DNA of 64,000 bases from Citrobacter sp. (GTDB lineage: Bacteria > Pseudomonadota > Gammaproteobacteria > Enterobacterales > Enterobacteriaceae), in NCBI GenBank assembly GCA_019415335.1, contig DXKH01000070.1, positions 1-64,000 on the forward strand, read 5' to 3'. Both the position numbers and the translations under genes were made by a program. The notes below the pieces were generated by a model. It did not search any database and was not told where the DNA came from. It saw only the letters and a program-made list of their open reading frames with translations. The first letter of the stretch is position 1. Every line of letters begins with the position of its first letter. Below, piece by piece: positions 45,716 to 55,429 of this stretch.

Positions 45716-46770
45716 CAGTGTGAAACTCCCAAAGTGATAGTGACGCCCTGCTCACGCAGGGTTTCGCCGGTCAATTGCCCATGACTCAGCAGCCACGCTG
45801 CCGGACCCGAGACGCTTCCGACGCCGACCGTCTGGCGAACAAACGGCGAAGCCGGAAAGTGATGTTCATGCTCACGCAGCGCGTCAGCGGTAAAGGTTTC
45901 AAACGGCACCCGCCAGCAGGAGGCAAGCTGAATCAGCCCCTCTTCGTCTTTCTTGAGCGACACGCTGCCGATGGCTTTCAGCGCCAGCGGATCAAAGCGC
46001 TGCGCTTCAAGCTGACGCGCCAGCAGCGCTGCCAGTAGTGGGAACGGCGTATCGCGACGACAGCCAATGCCAGCGACCACCCGCTGCGGCACCAGTTTCC
46101 AGTGTTGAACCGGAATATCCGGCAGTTCGTTACGTAACGTGACGCACACCAGCGCATCCAGTTCAGGCAGTTGCTGGAGATCGGTAACGGTAATGAACCC
46201 ACGGCGATCGCAGTGGCGCACGTCTTCATCCAGTTCTTCATCCCACCACAGCCCCACGCGCTGGTTGCTCACCAGCATCTGATTCACCACTTTTACCGCC
46301 GTGCGGAAGTCAGTCATGCGGGCATTGAGCTGAAACGCGAGGGTGTCCAGCGCCGCCATCTCATTGACATCGGTCGCCGTGGTAATCACCGGATCGGCAC
46401 CCAGCATGCCGGCGAGATAACGGGTCAGCGCGTTCGCGCCGCCCGCGTGGCCGGAAAGCAGGCTGATCACATGCTGTCCGCGCTCATCGATCACCACCAC
46501 CGCCGGATCGCTGAACTTGTCATTCACCAGCGGGGCCAGCACGCGTACCGCAATGCCGGTCGCCCCGATGAAAATCAGCGCGGAATAATTGGAAAACGCG
46601 TCACGCGCGGCCTGAGCGAACCCACCGTCGAACGGCAGAAAACCGTCCTCCAGCAGCTTTTCACTGGTAAAACAGGTCAGCGGCAACATCGCTGCCAGCC
46701 TTTTCGCCAGCGTTACACCGCCGGGCGTCAGGCAAAACAGCGCGATAGATTCAGGCTTTACGATATTCAT
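45715..46770 (-). CDS. cbiG: Cobalt-precorrin-5A hydrolase CbiG
   Basis: 351 aa from ATG 46770 ([18 protein letters not shown]); the frame runs further upstream only because cbiF overlaps it. CbiG opens the delta-lactone of cobalt-precorrin-5A and releases acetaldehyde. Visible motifs are [39 protein letters not shown], and [13 protein letters not shown] starting the C-terminal domain. It overlaps cbiF by 20 bases. Confidence 0.95.
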   Translation of the reverse strand: MNIVKPESIALFCLTPGGVTLAKRLAAMLPLTCFTSEKLLEDGFLPFDGGFAQAARDAFSNYSALIFIGATGIAVRVLAPLVNDKFSDPAVVVIDERGQHVISLLSGHAGGANALTRYLAGMLGADPVITTATDVNEMAALDTLAFQLNARMTDFRTAVKVVNQMLVSNQRVGLWWDEELDEDVRHCDRRGFITVTDLQQLPELDALVCVTLRNELPDIPVQHWKLVPQRVVAGIGCRRDTPFPLLAALLARQLEAQRFDPLALKAIGSVSLKKDEEGLIQLASCWRVPFETFTADALREHEHHFPASPFVRQTVGVGSVSGPAAWLLSHGQLTGETLREQGVTITLGVSH

Positions 46771-47524
46771 GGCTAAAGTCCGCGGCATAGAGTCTGGAGT
46801 AGTGATACTCATCTCCGAGGAAATTCCCGACCAGGATGAGCGCCGTTTTGCGGATCCCGGCATCGCGCACTTTATCGGCGATGTCCGCCAGCGTGCCACG
46901 CACGGTTTGACTTTCCGGCCAGGTCGCTTTGTAGATCACGGCCACCGGCGTGGTCGCCGGGTAACCGCCCTCAATCAACCGTTCCGCAACCCGGTTGATG
47001 CGCTGGACGGAGAGATATATCGCCATTGAGGTCTGGTGGCTGGCGAAAGATTCCAGTTGTTCACGTTCCGGCACCGGCGTACGGCCTTCGAGACGCGTGA
47101 TAATCAGGCTCTGCGAGACTTCCGGCACGGTGTACTCAACGCCCAGCTCCGCCGCCGCACCGAGGAAAGCGCTGACGCCCGGTACCACCTGCCAGTTGAT
47201 ACCGCGTTTGGTCAGTTCTTCACCCTGTTCGCGCACCGAGCCATACAGCGATACGTCGCCAGTTTGCAGGCGTACCACCGTTTTTCCGGCCTTCACGCCT
47301 TCTTCCATCAGCGTGAGGATTTGCTCCAGGTGTAGTTCCGCACTGTCGTGGCACTCCGCGCCCTGCGGGCAGTACTCCAGCAGTTCGGTGTTGATCAGCG
47401 ATCCGGCGTAAATCACCACCTGCGCCTGTTGCAATAGCCGGTAACCCTTGAGCGTAATCAGCTCCCGGTCACCCGGGCCTGCGCCGACAAACCACACACA
47501 ACGGGGATCAAATGTCTCAGACAT
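46751..47524 (-). CDS. cbiF: Cobalt-precorrin-4 C11-methyltransferase CbiF
   Basis: 257 aa from ATG 47524 ([19 protein letters not shown]). A tetrapyrrole methylase that methylates C11. [14 protein letters not shown] lies near the N-terminus, [18 protein letters not shown] in the middle, then [16 protein letters not shown]. The start overlaps the cbiT stop by 8 bases, in the close-packed manner of this operon. Confidence 0.95.
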   Translation of the reverse strand: MSETFDPRCVWFVGAGPGDRELITLKGYRLLQQAQVVIYAGSLINTELLEYCPQGAECHDSAELHLEQILTLMEEGVKAGKTVVRLQTGDVSLYGSVREQGEELTKRGINWQVVPGVSAFLGAAAELGVEYTVPEVSQSLIITRLEGRTPVPEREQLESFASHQTSMAIYLSVQRINRVAERLIEGGYPATTPVAVIYKATWPESQTVRGTLADIADKVRDAGIRKTALILVGNFLGDEYHYSRLYAADFSHEYRKA

Positions 47525-48086
47525 GGCGTTCTTCCTTCTCACAGGCGATGACAAAAACGGGATTGTTCGGTTTGAAATAGTGACCCGCACCCAGCGTGGT
47601 CAGCGACGAAATCTGCATCTGCAGGCAGTCCACATCCTGCACGCCGCGCTGTTGCAGATGAGCCAGCGCGGTATTGAGGTTTTCCTGCAGGATGAAGGTC
47701 ATCACCAGACGCCCGCCAACGTGCAGCTGGCGCATGGACCAGTCGATCAGCTCCGTGAGATGCCCCCCGCTGCCACCCATAAAGACGGCATCGGCTTTCT
47801 CGGTCATCATCATCGGCGCTTCGCCAGGCAGAATATCGATATTTGCGCAGGCGAAATGCTGACGGTTTTCGTCGAGTAAACGCAGCGCCGCCGGATTGCG
47901 CTCGATAGCCGTGATGTGCAGCGACGGAAACTGCAGCGCGGCTTCGATGGACACACTGCCGGTTCCGGCACCGATATCAATCAGGTGACTGGCCCGGTGC
48001 AGTTCAAGTTTTGCGAGAGCGAGCGCACGTACCGCTTCTTTGGTCATCGGCACCTTCTCACCGCGCAGGAAAAGCTCATCTTTCAT
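47517..48086 (-). CDS. cbiT: Cobalt-precorrin-6B C15-methyltransferase CbiT
   Basis: 189 aa from ATG 48086 ([18 protein letters not shown]). A Rossmann-type methyltransferase that methylates C15 and decarboxylates the C12 acetate side chain. The S-adenosylmethionine motif is [16 protein letters not shown], followed by [15 protein letters not shown] and [10 protein letters not shown] segments. In other bacteria it is fused to CbiE as CobL; here the genes are separate and overlap by 11 bases. Confidence 0.95.
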   Translation of the reverse strand: MKDELFLRGEKVPMTKEAVRALALAKLELHRASHLIDIGAGTGSVSIEAALQFPSLHITAIERNPAALRLLDENRQHFACANIDILPGEAPMMMTEKADAVFMGGSGGHLTELIDWSMRQLHVGGRLVMTFILQENLNTALAHLQQRGVQDVDCLQMQISSLTTLGAGHYFKPNNPVFVIACEKEERHV

Positions 48087-48681
48087 CAAGGATCACCACT
48101 GCATTCATCTCATATTCGGCATGGACCTCGCTGACGCGCAGCCAGTGGATCCGTTCGTTTTCCATCGCCAGGTTTTCGCCAATCACCATCCAGCGATCGC
48201 CCTTTCCTCGTGCAACCAGTTGCGCGGCAATTTCACGCGGTCCGCACTGACCGTCGGTAACCATTGCCACCTTGTTATGCTGCGCCAGCGTATCGAAACA
48301 GACGCTGCGCCCGTGGCTACTGGTGAGCCACATGTCATTCATGTCGATTCCCGACTGCGCGCACAGATACTGCACCGCGCTGATGCCAGGAATGATGCGT
48401 ACCTGCGCAATGCCAAAATGCGCCACCATCCGCGTACCAATGCCGTAAAACAGCGGATCGCCGGAAGCCAGAACCACCACCCGCTTATCCTGATGCGCCG
48501 CAATCCACGCCAGCAGTTCGGGAATGTTGGCGCCCAGCGCAAACTGCTCGCCGCGAAAGTCCGGGAACTGCTGCAAATGGCGCTTACCGCCGACCAGCAC
48601 ATCGGCCTCTTCGACCGCCGTGCGCGCCGCTGGTGTCATCAGGTGCAGACCGGCTGGCCCCATTCCCACGACCGTCAGCAT
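48076..48681 (-). CDS. cbiE: Cobalt-precorrin-7 C5-methyltransferase CbiE
   Basis: 201 aa. Tetrapyrrole methylase acting at C5. [18 protein letters not shown] at the start, [18 protein letters not shown] and [13 protein letters not shown] in the middle, then WLTSSHGR. It overlaps cbiD by 7 bases and cbiT by 11. Confidence 0.95.
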   Translation of the reverse strand: MLTVVGMGPAGLHLMTPAARTAVEEADVLVGGKRHLQQFPDFRGEQFALGANIPELLAWIAAHQDKRVVVLASGDPLFYGIGTRMVAHFGIAQVRIIPGISAVQYLCAQSGIDMNDMWLTSSHGRSVCFDTLAQHNKVAMVTDGQCGPREIAAQLVARGKGDRWMVIGENLAMENERIHWLRVSEVHAEYEMNAVVILDER

Positions 48682-49814
48682 TGCATCTCCCGTGCGATAG
48701 CCTCGACGGGCCGGTTGCTGCCCAGCACCTGGTTATCAAACGAGAACATGATCGCGTCGCAGGTCGGCGGGGTTTTGGTAAAGCGCAGCATCTGCATCAC
48801 GCGCTGGCAGATACGTTCGGCAAGGTGGTTGTAGATGTGCTGAAAGCCGTAGGCGTCGATATGCTCCATTGCCGCTTCTGTGGTGTCGCAATCGCTAACC
48901 AGCGTCAGCAGTTCCAGCGGTGCACCAAGCAGCGCCAGATGTGCCACCAGCGTTTCCATCCGTGCATCGGCAATGTGGCTGTGGGTGTGGAAGATCCCGG
49001 CGGCAATTTTGATCAGTTTTCCAGGATGACCAACGAGCACGATCTGGCGAAATCCCAGCCGCACCGCCTCTTCAATCATGTAACCGACAAAGTTGCTCAT
49101 GGTGACCACCACGTTGGTGTCGATGCCCATCTGTTCGCGAACGAAGCGCTCACCGTGGTTACCCGGCACCAGAACCACCCGCTCCAGTCCGGCGGCACGT
49201 TTAATTTCCAGCTCCAGCGATAACGACCGCTTCCAGCTCTCTTCGGACATGGGGGTCACGATGCCAGTGGTGCCAATAATGGAAATGCCACCGAGAATAC
49301 CGAGACGCGAGTTGTAGGTTTTTTGCGCCCGCTCTTCACCTTCCGGGGCAAAAATTTCAATTTCTGCCCCACGCACCGGACCTATTGCCTCACGCACGGC
49401 AGATTCAATGGTGTGACGCGGGGTGCGATTAATGGCCGCACTGCCAACGGGAAGACCAATTCCCTTACGGGTGACCGTACCGACGCCTTCACCGCCAAGC
49501 AGGACAATCTCGCCGCTGTCGTTCAGCGTGACGCGGGCGAAAATCAACATCCCGTGGGTGGCATCCACATCGTCACCGCCATCTTTGCGGATTGCAGCAA
49601 TGGCCTGCTGTCCTTCGATGTGCGGTGATTCCACGTTCAGACACAGCGTGACGCCGGATGGCGTGACAATCGACACCTGGTGAATCAAATGCTGGCGCAG
49701 AACCATCAGGGCCGCGACCTTTGCCGCCGCCGTGGCGCACGATCCGGTGGTGTAACCTTTACGCAGCGCTTTGCCGTTATGCCAGACGGGCGCGTCGAAA
49801 GTCTGATCGCTCAT
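48675..49814 (-). CDS. cbiD: Cobalt-precorrin-5B C1-methyltransferase CbiD
   Basis: 379 aa. Methylates C1 in the anaerobic route. The family N-terminus [20 protein letters not shown] is present, with [23 protein letters not shown] and [20 protein letters not shown] following. The C-terminal part has [29 protein letters not shown]. It overlaps cbiC by 4 bases. Confidence 0.95.
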   Translation of the reverse strand: MSDQTFDAPVWHNGKALRKGYTTGSCATAAAKVAALMVLRQHLIHQVSIVTPSGVTLCLNVESPHIEGQQAIAAIRKDGGDDVDATHGMLIFARVTLNDSGEIVLLGGEGVGTVTRKGIGLPVGSAAINRTPRHTIESAVREAIGPVRGAEIEIFAPEGEERAQKTYNSRLGILGGISIIGTTGIVTPMSEESWKRSLSLELEIKRAAGLERVVLVPGNHGERFVREQMGIDTNVVVTMSNFVGYMIEEAVRLGFRQIVLVGHPGKLIKIAAGIFHTHSHIADARMETLVAHLALLGAPLELLTLVSDCDTTEAAMEHIDAYGFQHIYNHLAERICQRVMQMLRFTKTPPTCDAIMFSFDNQVLGSNRPVEAIAREMQC

Positions 49815-50443
49815 CGTGCCCCCTGCATGTGATACAACATGGCGTTCACGATCGCCGCCGCAACATTACTGCCACCTTTGCGTCCGAGGGCCGCGATGGC
49901 TGGCAGTTGACTTTGCGTTAGCGCCTCTTTGGATTCCGCCGCGCCGACAAACCCTACCGGAACACCCACCACGCCGCTTACCGCCACATCATGTTCCAGC
50001 AGACGAAACAGCGCGGTGGGGGCGTTGCCAAAGACAAACACTTTTTCGCTCTCTTCGGTCACGGCAATATCCACCGCCGCCATTGACCGGGTGATCCCCT
50101 GCGCTTTCGCTTGCGCTACCACACGCGGATCGCTGATGTAGCAGCGGCACTCGCCCCCCATCTTCGCCAGCAGGGTTTTGTTGATCCCGGAAAGCGCCAT
50201 GGTGGTGTCGGTATAGATAACCGTCGGGCGACTCAGCGCCGCACAAAGTTGTTCCAGCGCATCATCCGAAAACCAGAGAATATCCAGCCAGTCAAAGTCA
50301 GCGGTGGTGTGAATCACCCGTTTGATGATCGCTTCATGCAGCGGGCTGGCAAACTGGTACTCCGGGCGCGTTTCATGGATGATCTCGCCAATGATGTCGA
50401 AACTTTTGGCTTCAATCGCCTGGGGTTGCTGGATGTATTGCAT
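49811..50443 (-). CDS. cbiC: Cobalt-precorrin-8 methylmutase CbiC
   Basis: 210 aa from ATG 50443 ([12 protein letters not shown]), agreeing with the Salmonella start; an ATG 6 bases earlier is possible. CbiC moves the C11 methyl group to C12, giving cobyrinate. The catalytic histidine is in [14 protein letters not shown] (about residue 43), and the C-terminus has [16 protein letters not shown] and [16 protein letters not shown]. It lies 12 bp after cbiB. Confidence 0.95.
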   Translation of the reverse strand: MQYIQQPQAIEAKSFDIIGEIIHETRPEYQFASPLHEAIIKRVIHTTADFDWLDILWFSDDALEQLCAALSRPTVIYTDTTMALSGINKTLLAKMGGECRCYISDPRVVAQAKAQGITRSMAAVDIAVTEESEKVFVFGNAPTALFRLLEHDVAVSGVVGVPVGFVGAAESKEALTQSQLPAIAALGRKGGSNVAAAIVNAMLYHMQGAR

Positions 50444-50455
50444 TGTCATTTATCC

Positions 50456-51415
50456 TCAGGCCACACCAACCACCAGCCAGCGCGTCACGAGGAACAGCAC
50501 CAGAGCCAGCGTTGAGGCAACCCACATCAGTCGAATCGTTTGGGAAATGTCGTCTACAGAAATGGTGCGCTGCGCGTCGCCGATCCACGGCTTTTCAACG
50601 CGCTCGCCAAAATAATCGTTCGGGCCACCTAACCGAATACCCAGCGCCCCGGCAACGGAAGCCTCCGCCCAGGCGCAGTTTGGGCTGCTGTGGTTGTAGC
50701 GATCCCGCCACCCCACGCAGAACGCCCGGGAACCGTCGCGTCGGCACAAGATCGCCGCCGCACTCAGCAGCAGCCAGCTCAACCGCGCAGGAAAGTAGTT
50801 CGCGACGTCGTCCAGGCGAGCGCTGACCATGCCAATCGCCCGGTATTTTTCGTGCTTATAACCCACCATGGAATCCAGGGTATTCACCGCTTTGTAAGCC
50901 ATCGCCAGCGGCGCGCCGCCGATTAGCAGGAAGAACAGCGGCGCGATAATGCCGTCAACCGTATTCTCCGCGACAGTTTCCACGACCGCCCGATTGATCT
51001 GTTCCGGCTGAAGTTGCGATGTGTCGCGACCCACAATCCACGAGAGCTTTTCACGACTTTGTGCGAGGTTGCCTTCACGCAACGGGCGCTCAACCTCCTG
51101 CGCCGCCGTTGCCAGACTCCGTCCCGCCAGCACGGTGAAGATCATCCAGACTTCGACAACCCAACCGAGCCACGGATGAATCAGCGCCGCCAGCCGTAAC
51201 ACACCCCAGGCAACCCCCCACGTTAAGCCCACAACCACCAGCCACATCACCCCGCCGCCAATGCGTAACGCCCGGTCGCTGTGACAGTAGCGACGAATAA
51301 TCCGCTGTACGGCATTGATCAGATTGCCTATCCAGCGCACCGGATGCGGCCAATTTTGCGGGTCACCAATCACGACATCGAGAAGCCAGGCCACACACCA
51401 TGCCAGTAGCGTCAT
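50456..51415 (-). CDS. cbiB: Cobinamide synthase CbiB
   Basis: 319 aa, integral membrane protein with several hydrophobic segments. Attaches the aminopropanol arm to adenosylcobyric acid. Conserved features are the N-terminal LLDVVIGDPQNWPHPVRWIG, ETVAENTVDGIIAPLFF, and SPNCAWAEASVAGALGIRLGGPNDYFGE. It overlaps cbiA by 4 bases. Confidence 0.95.
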   Translation of the reverse strand: MTLLAWCVAWLLDVVIGDPQNWPHPVRWIGNLINAVQRIIRRYCHSDRALRIGGGVMWLVVVGLTWGVAWGVLRLAALIHPWLGWVVEVWMIFTVLAGRSLATAAQEVERPLREGNLAQSREKLSWIVGRDTSQLQPEQINRAVVETVAENTVDGIIAPLFFLLIGGAPLAMAYKAVNTLDSMVGYKHEKYRAIGMVSARLDDVANYFPARLSWLLLSAAAILCRRDGSRAFCVGWRDRYNHSSPNCAWAEASVAGALGIRLGGPNDYFGERVEKPWIGDAQRTISVDDISQTIRLMWVASTLALVLFLVTRWLVVGVA

Positions 51416-52791
51416 AACGCCTCCCGCGCGGCATTCAGCCAGTGGTTAAGCATTAACGGACGCTGAGCAAAGTGAACGTGCAGATAGCTGGCAAAGGTAT
51501 TGCCGATTTGCCAGCCGCCGGACCACGCCTGCACCGTCTGACCGTCACGGACTTTGCGGCATGCCAGTACAGCGGGGGTTTCAGGGGAAAAATCGGAGTA
51601 ATGGAATTCATGACCGCGCAGCACATCGCCTTCCGCGGCCAGCAGCGTAGGCTGCAGAGCTTGCGCTTCGCAATAGCCGAAGCGGGTCAGTCGTTTACCC
51701 ATTTTGCTGCGACCGGGGAGGATATCGGCCATGCGATGTTCGACCCCGTCGGCATCTTCCAGCAGGCTGCCGAGGTACATTAAGCCGCCGCACTCGGCGT
51801 AGATTGCGACGCCGCGCTGATGCGCTTCGCGCAGGCTTGCCAGCATTGTGGTATTGGCCGCCAGCGCGGCCGCGTGCAGCTCCGGATAACCGCCGCCCAG
51901 CCAGACCATCTGACAATCGGGCAATGCGCGATCGTGGATCGGGCTGAAGCGCACAATGTTGACGCCGGTACGCGCCAGCAGCGCCACGTTATCGGGATAA
52001 TAAAAATTAAAGGCTTCATCGTCGGCCATCGCCAGCGTCAGACCATTCCCGGCGTTGGACGCTGGACGTTCTGGCCATTCGCCCTGTGGCAATGCCTGAA
52101 GATGGCTTAAGGCCAGCAACCGATCGATATCCAGCGTGCTTTCCAGCCGGGCGGCGAAATCCTGCCACGACTGTTGATTGACGACGGACTCGCGCGCGGT
52201 CACCAGCCCCAGATGCCGTTCGGGGAGCGCGATGCCGTCAACGCGTGGGACGTAGCCCAGCACTGGCACAGCGCAGTAGCGCTCGATGGCGGTTTTCAAC
52301 AACTGGAAATGGGACTCGCTGTTGACGCGATTAACAATAGCGCCGGCAATGTTCAGCGTCGGGTCAAAATGCTGAAAGCCCATCACCGTGGCGGCGATGG
52401 AGGTAGAAACGGCTTTCCCATCAACCAGCAGGATCACCGGACAACCCAACTGTTTTGCCATCGCGGCGGTGCTGCAGTAGTCAGGATCGGTGCCGTAACC
52501 GTCGTACAGTCCCATCACTCCTTCGATTACCGCAATATCCGCGTCCTGCATCTGTTCGCGGAACAGCGCATTAAGAATCGGTTCGGGGAGCATGAAACTG
52601 TCGAGATTGCGGGAAGCGGTGCCGCTGATGGTTGTATGCCAGGCGGTATCCAGGTAGTCAGGGCCGACTTTGCAGGGTTGGACGCGTAAACCACGTTGTT
52701 TCAACACGTTCAGCAAGCCCAGTGTCACCGTGGTTTTACCACAGCCGCTACCGGTACCTGCCAGAACAAACGCGTACTGCTTTGCTGCCAT
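51412..52791 (-). CDS. cbiA: Cobyrinate a,c-diamide synthase CbiA
   Basis: 459 aa from ATG 52791 (MAAKQYAFVLAGTGSGCGKTT); the frame continues to 52830, towards the ERIC element, and those extra residues have no counterpart. Uses glutamine and ATP to amidate side chains a and c. The N-terminal ATP domain has GTGSGCGKTT and VIEGVMGLYDG. The C-terminal amidotransferase domain has WLGGGYPELHA and AECGGLMYLG, with the cysteine nucleophile. It is the first gene of the 20-gene operon; its leader holds an ERIC element and the B12 riboswitch. Confidence 0.95.
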   Translation of the reverse strand: MAAKQYAFVLAGTGSGCGKTTVTLGLLNVLKQRGLRVQPCKVGPDYLDTAWHTTISGTASRNLDSFMLPEPILNALFREQMQDADIAVIEGVMGLYDGYGTDPDYCSTAAMAKQLGCPVILLVDGKAVSTSIAATVMGFQHFDPTLNIAGAIVNRVNSESHFQLLKTAIERYCAVPVLGYVPRVDGIALPERHLGLVTARESVVNQQSWQDFAARLESTLDIDRLLALSHLQALPQGEWPERPASNAGNGLTLAMADDEAFNFYYPDNVALLARTGVNIVRFSPIHDRALPDCQMVWLGGGYPELHAAALAANTTMLASLREAHQRGVAIYAECGGLMYLGSLLEDADGVEHRMADILPGRSKMGKRLTRFGYCEAQALQPTLLAAEGDVLRGHEFHYSDFSPETPAVLACRKVRDGQTVQAWSGGWQIGNTFASYLHVHFAQRPLMLNHWLNAAREAL

Positions 52792-52830
52792 GACCCTGAT
52801 CCTGTTCAGGGTGGTAGGGTCCTGACGCAT

Positions 52831-52953
52831 GTACCCTCAGTAATTCAAGTTGCAGGAAGGCGGCGACGCAGCGCTCCCCAGGTGCGTACATCAGTACGTG
52901 ACCGGGGTGAGCGAGGAACGCCAACGCACCTGCAGCTTGAAGTATGACGGGTA
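52831..52953. repeat. ERIC element in the cbiA leader
   Basis: An imperfect palindrome of about 123 bp. Its ends GTACCCTCAG and TGACGGGTAT, its inner arms TTCAAGTTGCAGG and CCTGCAGCTTGAA, and its core TACGTGACCGGGGTGAGCGA match the enterobacterial repetitive intergenic consensus. It begins 40 bp upstream of the cbiA start and ends about 60 bp from the riboswitch, so it is transcribed in the operon mRNA as a long hairpin. Confidence 0.85.
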
Positions 52954-53010
52954 TCCCAGTCTTGCGACTGTATGCCTCACAGCAACCCACTTCCCACCGA
53001 AGTTGTTGGT

Positions 53011-53170
53011 AGTATCCGACAGGCTGGTCTTCTGGCTTAGCGTCGTCCTCGCCCGTCCTTCCCAATCTTGCGATCAGTGGTCTCACGGGGTTGTCAGCAT
53101 CACAGCAGCGGGGGCTGCGGGGGATTCTCACCCCCTTCCCAGACACAATGGTGTCAAACCTGTCGGCTTA
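53011..53170 (-). promoter_or_regulatory. Cobalamin riboswitch of the cbi operon
   Basis: Read leftwards. CCGACAGG (about 53158-53166) pairs with CCTGTCGG (about 53016-53023) as stem P1. In between come GGTGAGAATCCCCCGC, CCCGCTGCTGTGA, a CCACTGA segment, GGGAAGGACGGGCGAGGACGA, and the B12 box AGCCAGAAGACCAGCCTGTC at 53018-53037. These are the conserved elements of the adenosylcobalamin riboswitch. High B12 should reduce expression of cbiA and the genes behind it, in Salmonella mainly at translation. Confidence 0.92.
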
Positions 53171-53172
53171 AA

Positions 53173-53200
53173 TGATGAGCAAAATGAATTCTGCTCATCA
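53173..53200. promoter_or_regulatory. Inverted repeat at the cbi leader start
   Basis: TGATGAGCA (53173-53181) and TGCTCATCA (53192-53200) are exact inverted copies with a 10-base spacer, directly upstream of the riboswitch. Either an operator or a hairpin at the very 5' end of the transcript. No protein can be named. Confidence 0.5.
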
Positions 53201-53222
53201 CAACAATACTTTTCGTTACTTA

Positions 53223-53255
53223 TTCATTGCACATTCATTGCACATTCATTGCACA
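53223..53255. promoter_or_regulatory. Three 11-bp direct repeats upstream of cbi operon
   Basis: TTCATTGCACA occurs three times without a gap (53223-53233, 53234-53244, 53245-53255). The 11-bp period is about one turn of the helix. It lies roughly 60-90 bp upstream of the riboswitch, where an activator of the leftward cbi promoter would bind. PocR is the known activator of cob genes and is encoded next door, so these are candidate PocR sites. Confidence 0.6.
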
Positions 53256-53480
53256 TTTCTTATCTAAAAAACCGCAATAAGACGATTCTCAATGAAATTA
53301 TCATGCAAGAGAATAATAAAACCACTTAACAATGACACTGTATCCCATCACAGAAATAAAAACTGGTGAAGTTTATTCCGTAAAGAGCGATATTTTATTG
53401 CGCTATGACAATTTATTGCTGTACTTAAAACACGTAACCATTATAAATGACCGGATTACGTGAGAATATCAAAAATCGGC
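53256..53480. other. Rest of pocR-cbiA intergenic region
   Basis: AT-rich, no gene. No convincing promoter pair for the cbi operon could be picked by eye. Confidence 0.4.
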
Positions 53481-53500
53481 AATAGCAAAATATTGCTATT
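53481..53500 (-). terminator. Hairpin after pocR
   Basis: AATAGCAA-AATA-TTGCTATT, a perfect 8-bp stem directly beyond the pocR stop codon. It lacks a long T-run, so it may be a weak terminator. Confidence 0.4.
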
Positions 53501-54417
53501 TATGCCGACTCTGCAGGCAAGTTTTCATTTATTTTTTGTCGATAGGCCTGTGGCGTAACCTGATAAGTCTGACGGAACACTTTACAAAAATAGCTGGTTT
53601 GAGAAAAACCTAAATTGCGGGCAATACTGGCAATGCTCCAGTCACTATGGCAAAGCAACTCTCTGGCACTGGCCATCCGCTGTTGATTGACCCACGCGTT
53701 AAAACCAATGCCCTGGTATTTTTTGAACAATTTGCTGAAGTAATACGGACTCAGATAGACGTGTGACGCCACATCTTCAAGACGAAGTTCGTCAGACAGA
53801 TGCGCATCAATATAGCGCAACGCCTTCTTCATTTTGCTGTCATGGGGACTGGCGACGCGGGCCGGACGTGCGGGTTCCGCAGGTTGCGCGCTGTCTTTGA
53901 TCACCACAAAATTGAGCTGCTTTTTGAGGCAGTTTTCGACAATGAGTTTGAGCAGATCCGCCGAAGCCATCACGCGCGAATAGTCCATCTCCGGGACATT
54001 GCTGAATTCACTGAGCAGCTCAGGATCGGCCTGCCAGCGGTCATCAACGTTCAGGATATCAACCAGAGCGATACCATCATCATTACGTAAACGCACCTGG
54101 CCGCACAAAACGAATCCAACAAGGTGGCCGGCGATCACGAGAGGAATAGAGAAATCGGTTAGCCCGGCATGACAGCGATAGATACAGGGTTGATCCGACT
54201 TTGATGCTTCCAGTCCACCACAGCGGTCGCTCATACGGCACCGGGTACTGTGTTGCGGATGCTGACGCATCAGTTGACAAAAAGGGGTGAAATTAAACAG
54301 TTCAGAAATTTCATCGCCATGAATATTGACAACCACAACGGCCAGGCTGGTTGCTTGCGCAAAATCCTGTGCGATTTTATTAATGAGTTCTGAGTTCAGG
54401 GTACTCGCAGAAATCAT
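53500..54417 (-). CDS. pocR: Transcriptional activator PocR
   Basis: 305 aa. The N-terminal half (residues about 5-160) is the PocR ligand-sensing domain with C-rich segments (CQLMRQHPQHSTRCRMSDRC...CIYRCHAGL). The C-terminal 100 residues are an AraC/XylS domain with two helix-turn-helices (LRLEDVASHVYLSPYYFSKLFKKYQG; WSIASIARNLGFSQTSYFCKVFRQ). PocR answers 1,2-propanediol and activates both the cob/cbi and pdu operons. It lies between them and is read leftwards behind pduF. Confidence 0.95.
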   Translation of the reverse strand: MISASTLNSELINKIAQDFAQATSLAVVVVNIHGDEISELFNFTPFCQLMRQHPQHSTRCRMSDRCGGLEASKSDQPCIYRCHAGLTDFSIPLVIAGHLVGFVLCGQVRLRNDDGIALVDILNVDDRWQADPELLSEFSNVPEMDYSRVMASADLLKLIVENCLKKQLNFVVIKDSAQPAEPARPARVASPHDSKMKKALRYIDAHLSDELRLEDVASHVYLSPYYFSKLFKKYQGIGFNAWVNQQRMASARELLCHSDWSIASIARNLGFSQTSYFCKVFRQTYQVTPQAYRQKINENLPAESA

Positions 54418-54522
54418 GATAAAATCCCTCAGTTAATCCATTGTTATAAATAAACATAAATTTTACATTTGCTTCTTATCATCCCTATCCCTGTAAATGA
54501 CAGAAAGTAAAAGGGACAATAA

Positions 54523-54553
54523 CAAAAGTCTCCCGGGGTGGGGAGACTTTTTA
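54523..54553 (-). terminator. Terminator after pduF
   Basis: AAAAGTCTCCC and GGGGAGACTTTT form a strong hairpin with a short G-rich loop, followed leftwards by TTGTTATTG. It separates pduF from pocR. Confidence 0.75.
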
Positions 54554-54619
54554 GTCAGTTCGTGAAAGCAGATCACGAAATAAAAATTAAAGACGTGATA
54601 ATAGCCCGACGCGTTGGAA

Positions 54620-55429
54620 TTACGTGTTCGTCTCTTCAATCTTACAGGTATTACAGGGCAAATTTTTCCCAATAAGATACTTGTAGATAGCCGCCCCAGC
54701 GCAAGCACCAATCACTGGCGCAACGATCGGGACAATAAAATACGGAATATCCCGTCCGCCGGTCATTGCGATATCGCCCCAGCCTGCCATCCAGGCAAAC
54801 AGTTTAGGACCAAAATCACGAGCCGGGTTCATAGCGAATCCTGTCAACGGGCCAGTGGATGCACCAATCACCGCCACCAGAATACCAATCAGTAGTGGCG
54901 CCAGTGGTCCCTTAGGTACGCCGTTGCCATCATCCGTCAGCGCCATAATCAGCCCCATCAGGATAGACGTGATGACGATTTCAACCCCTGCCGCCTGCCA
55001 CACGCTCAGCGCCGCCGCCGGATAGGTACTGAAAATACTGGCCAGATAGAGACTCTCGGTACTGCCGCGAACCATGTTGTGGGCCGCCTCGTACTCGGTG
55101 AATAAATTGCCGTAAAGCAGATAGGCCAGCACCGCCCCACCAAACGCCCCCGCAACCTGCGCGATGGTGTAAGGCAGAACTTTGCGTCCCGGGAAACAGG
55201 CAAACAGCCAGAGTGCGACCGTGATCGCCGGGTTCAGATGCGCCCCGGAAATACCCGCTGTCAGATAGACCGCAAGCGAAATTCCCAGCCCCCAGATGAT
55301 ACAAATTTCCCAGAGACCCAGACTGGCACCTGCGACTTTCAGTGCGCTAAGGCAGCCGATACCAAAAAACAAAAACAACCCGGTACCCAAAAACTCGGCA
55401 ATGCATTGCGCTTTCAGTGAATCATTCAT
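54620..55429 (-). CDS. pduF: Propanediol diffusion facilitator PduF
   Basis: A 269-aa aquaglyceroporin of the MIP family in the inner membrane. Two NPA-type pore motifs are visible: SGAHLNPAITVALW (about residue 67) and GFAMNPARDFGPKL (about 201), with six membrane segments. The D after the second NPAR is typical of glycerol-type rather than water channels. It lets 1,2-propanediol enter. Read leftwards, opposite to pduA, and under PocR control in Salmonella. Confidence 0.95.
   Translation of the reverse strand: MNDSLKAQCIAEFLGTGLFLFFGIGCLSALKVAGASLGLWEICIIWGLGISLAVYLTAGISGAHLNPAITVALWLFACFPGRKVLPYTIAQVAGAFGGAVLAYLLYGNLFTEYEAAHNMVRGSTESLYLASIFSTYPAAALSVWQAAGVEIVITSILMGLIMALTDDGNGVPKGPLAPLLIGILVAVIGASTGPLTGFAMNPARDFGPKLFAWMAGWGDIAMTGGRDIPYFIVPIVAPVIGACAGAAIYKYLIGKNLPCNTCKIEETNT

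Noticed and set aside
47517..48681. CbiE-CbiT fusion (CobL-like)
   Set aside because: The frames are separate with an 11-base overlap, each with its own start, as in Salmonella.
53223..53255. Possible CRISPR array
   Set aside because: Three tandem 11-bp units have no spacers and no cas genes nearby; much too short for CRISPR repeats.
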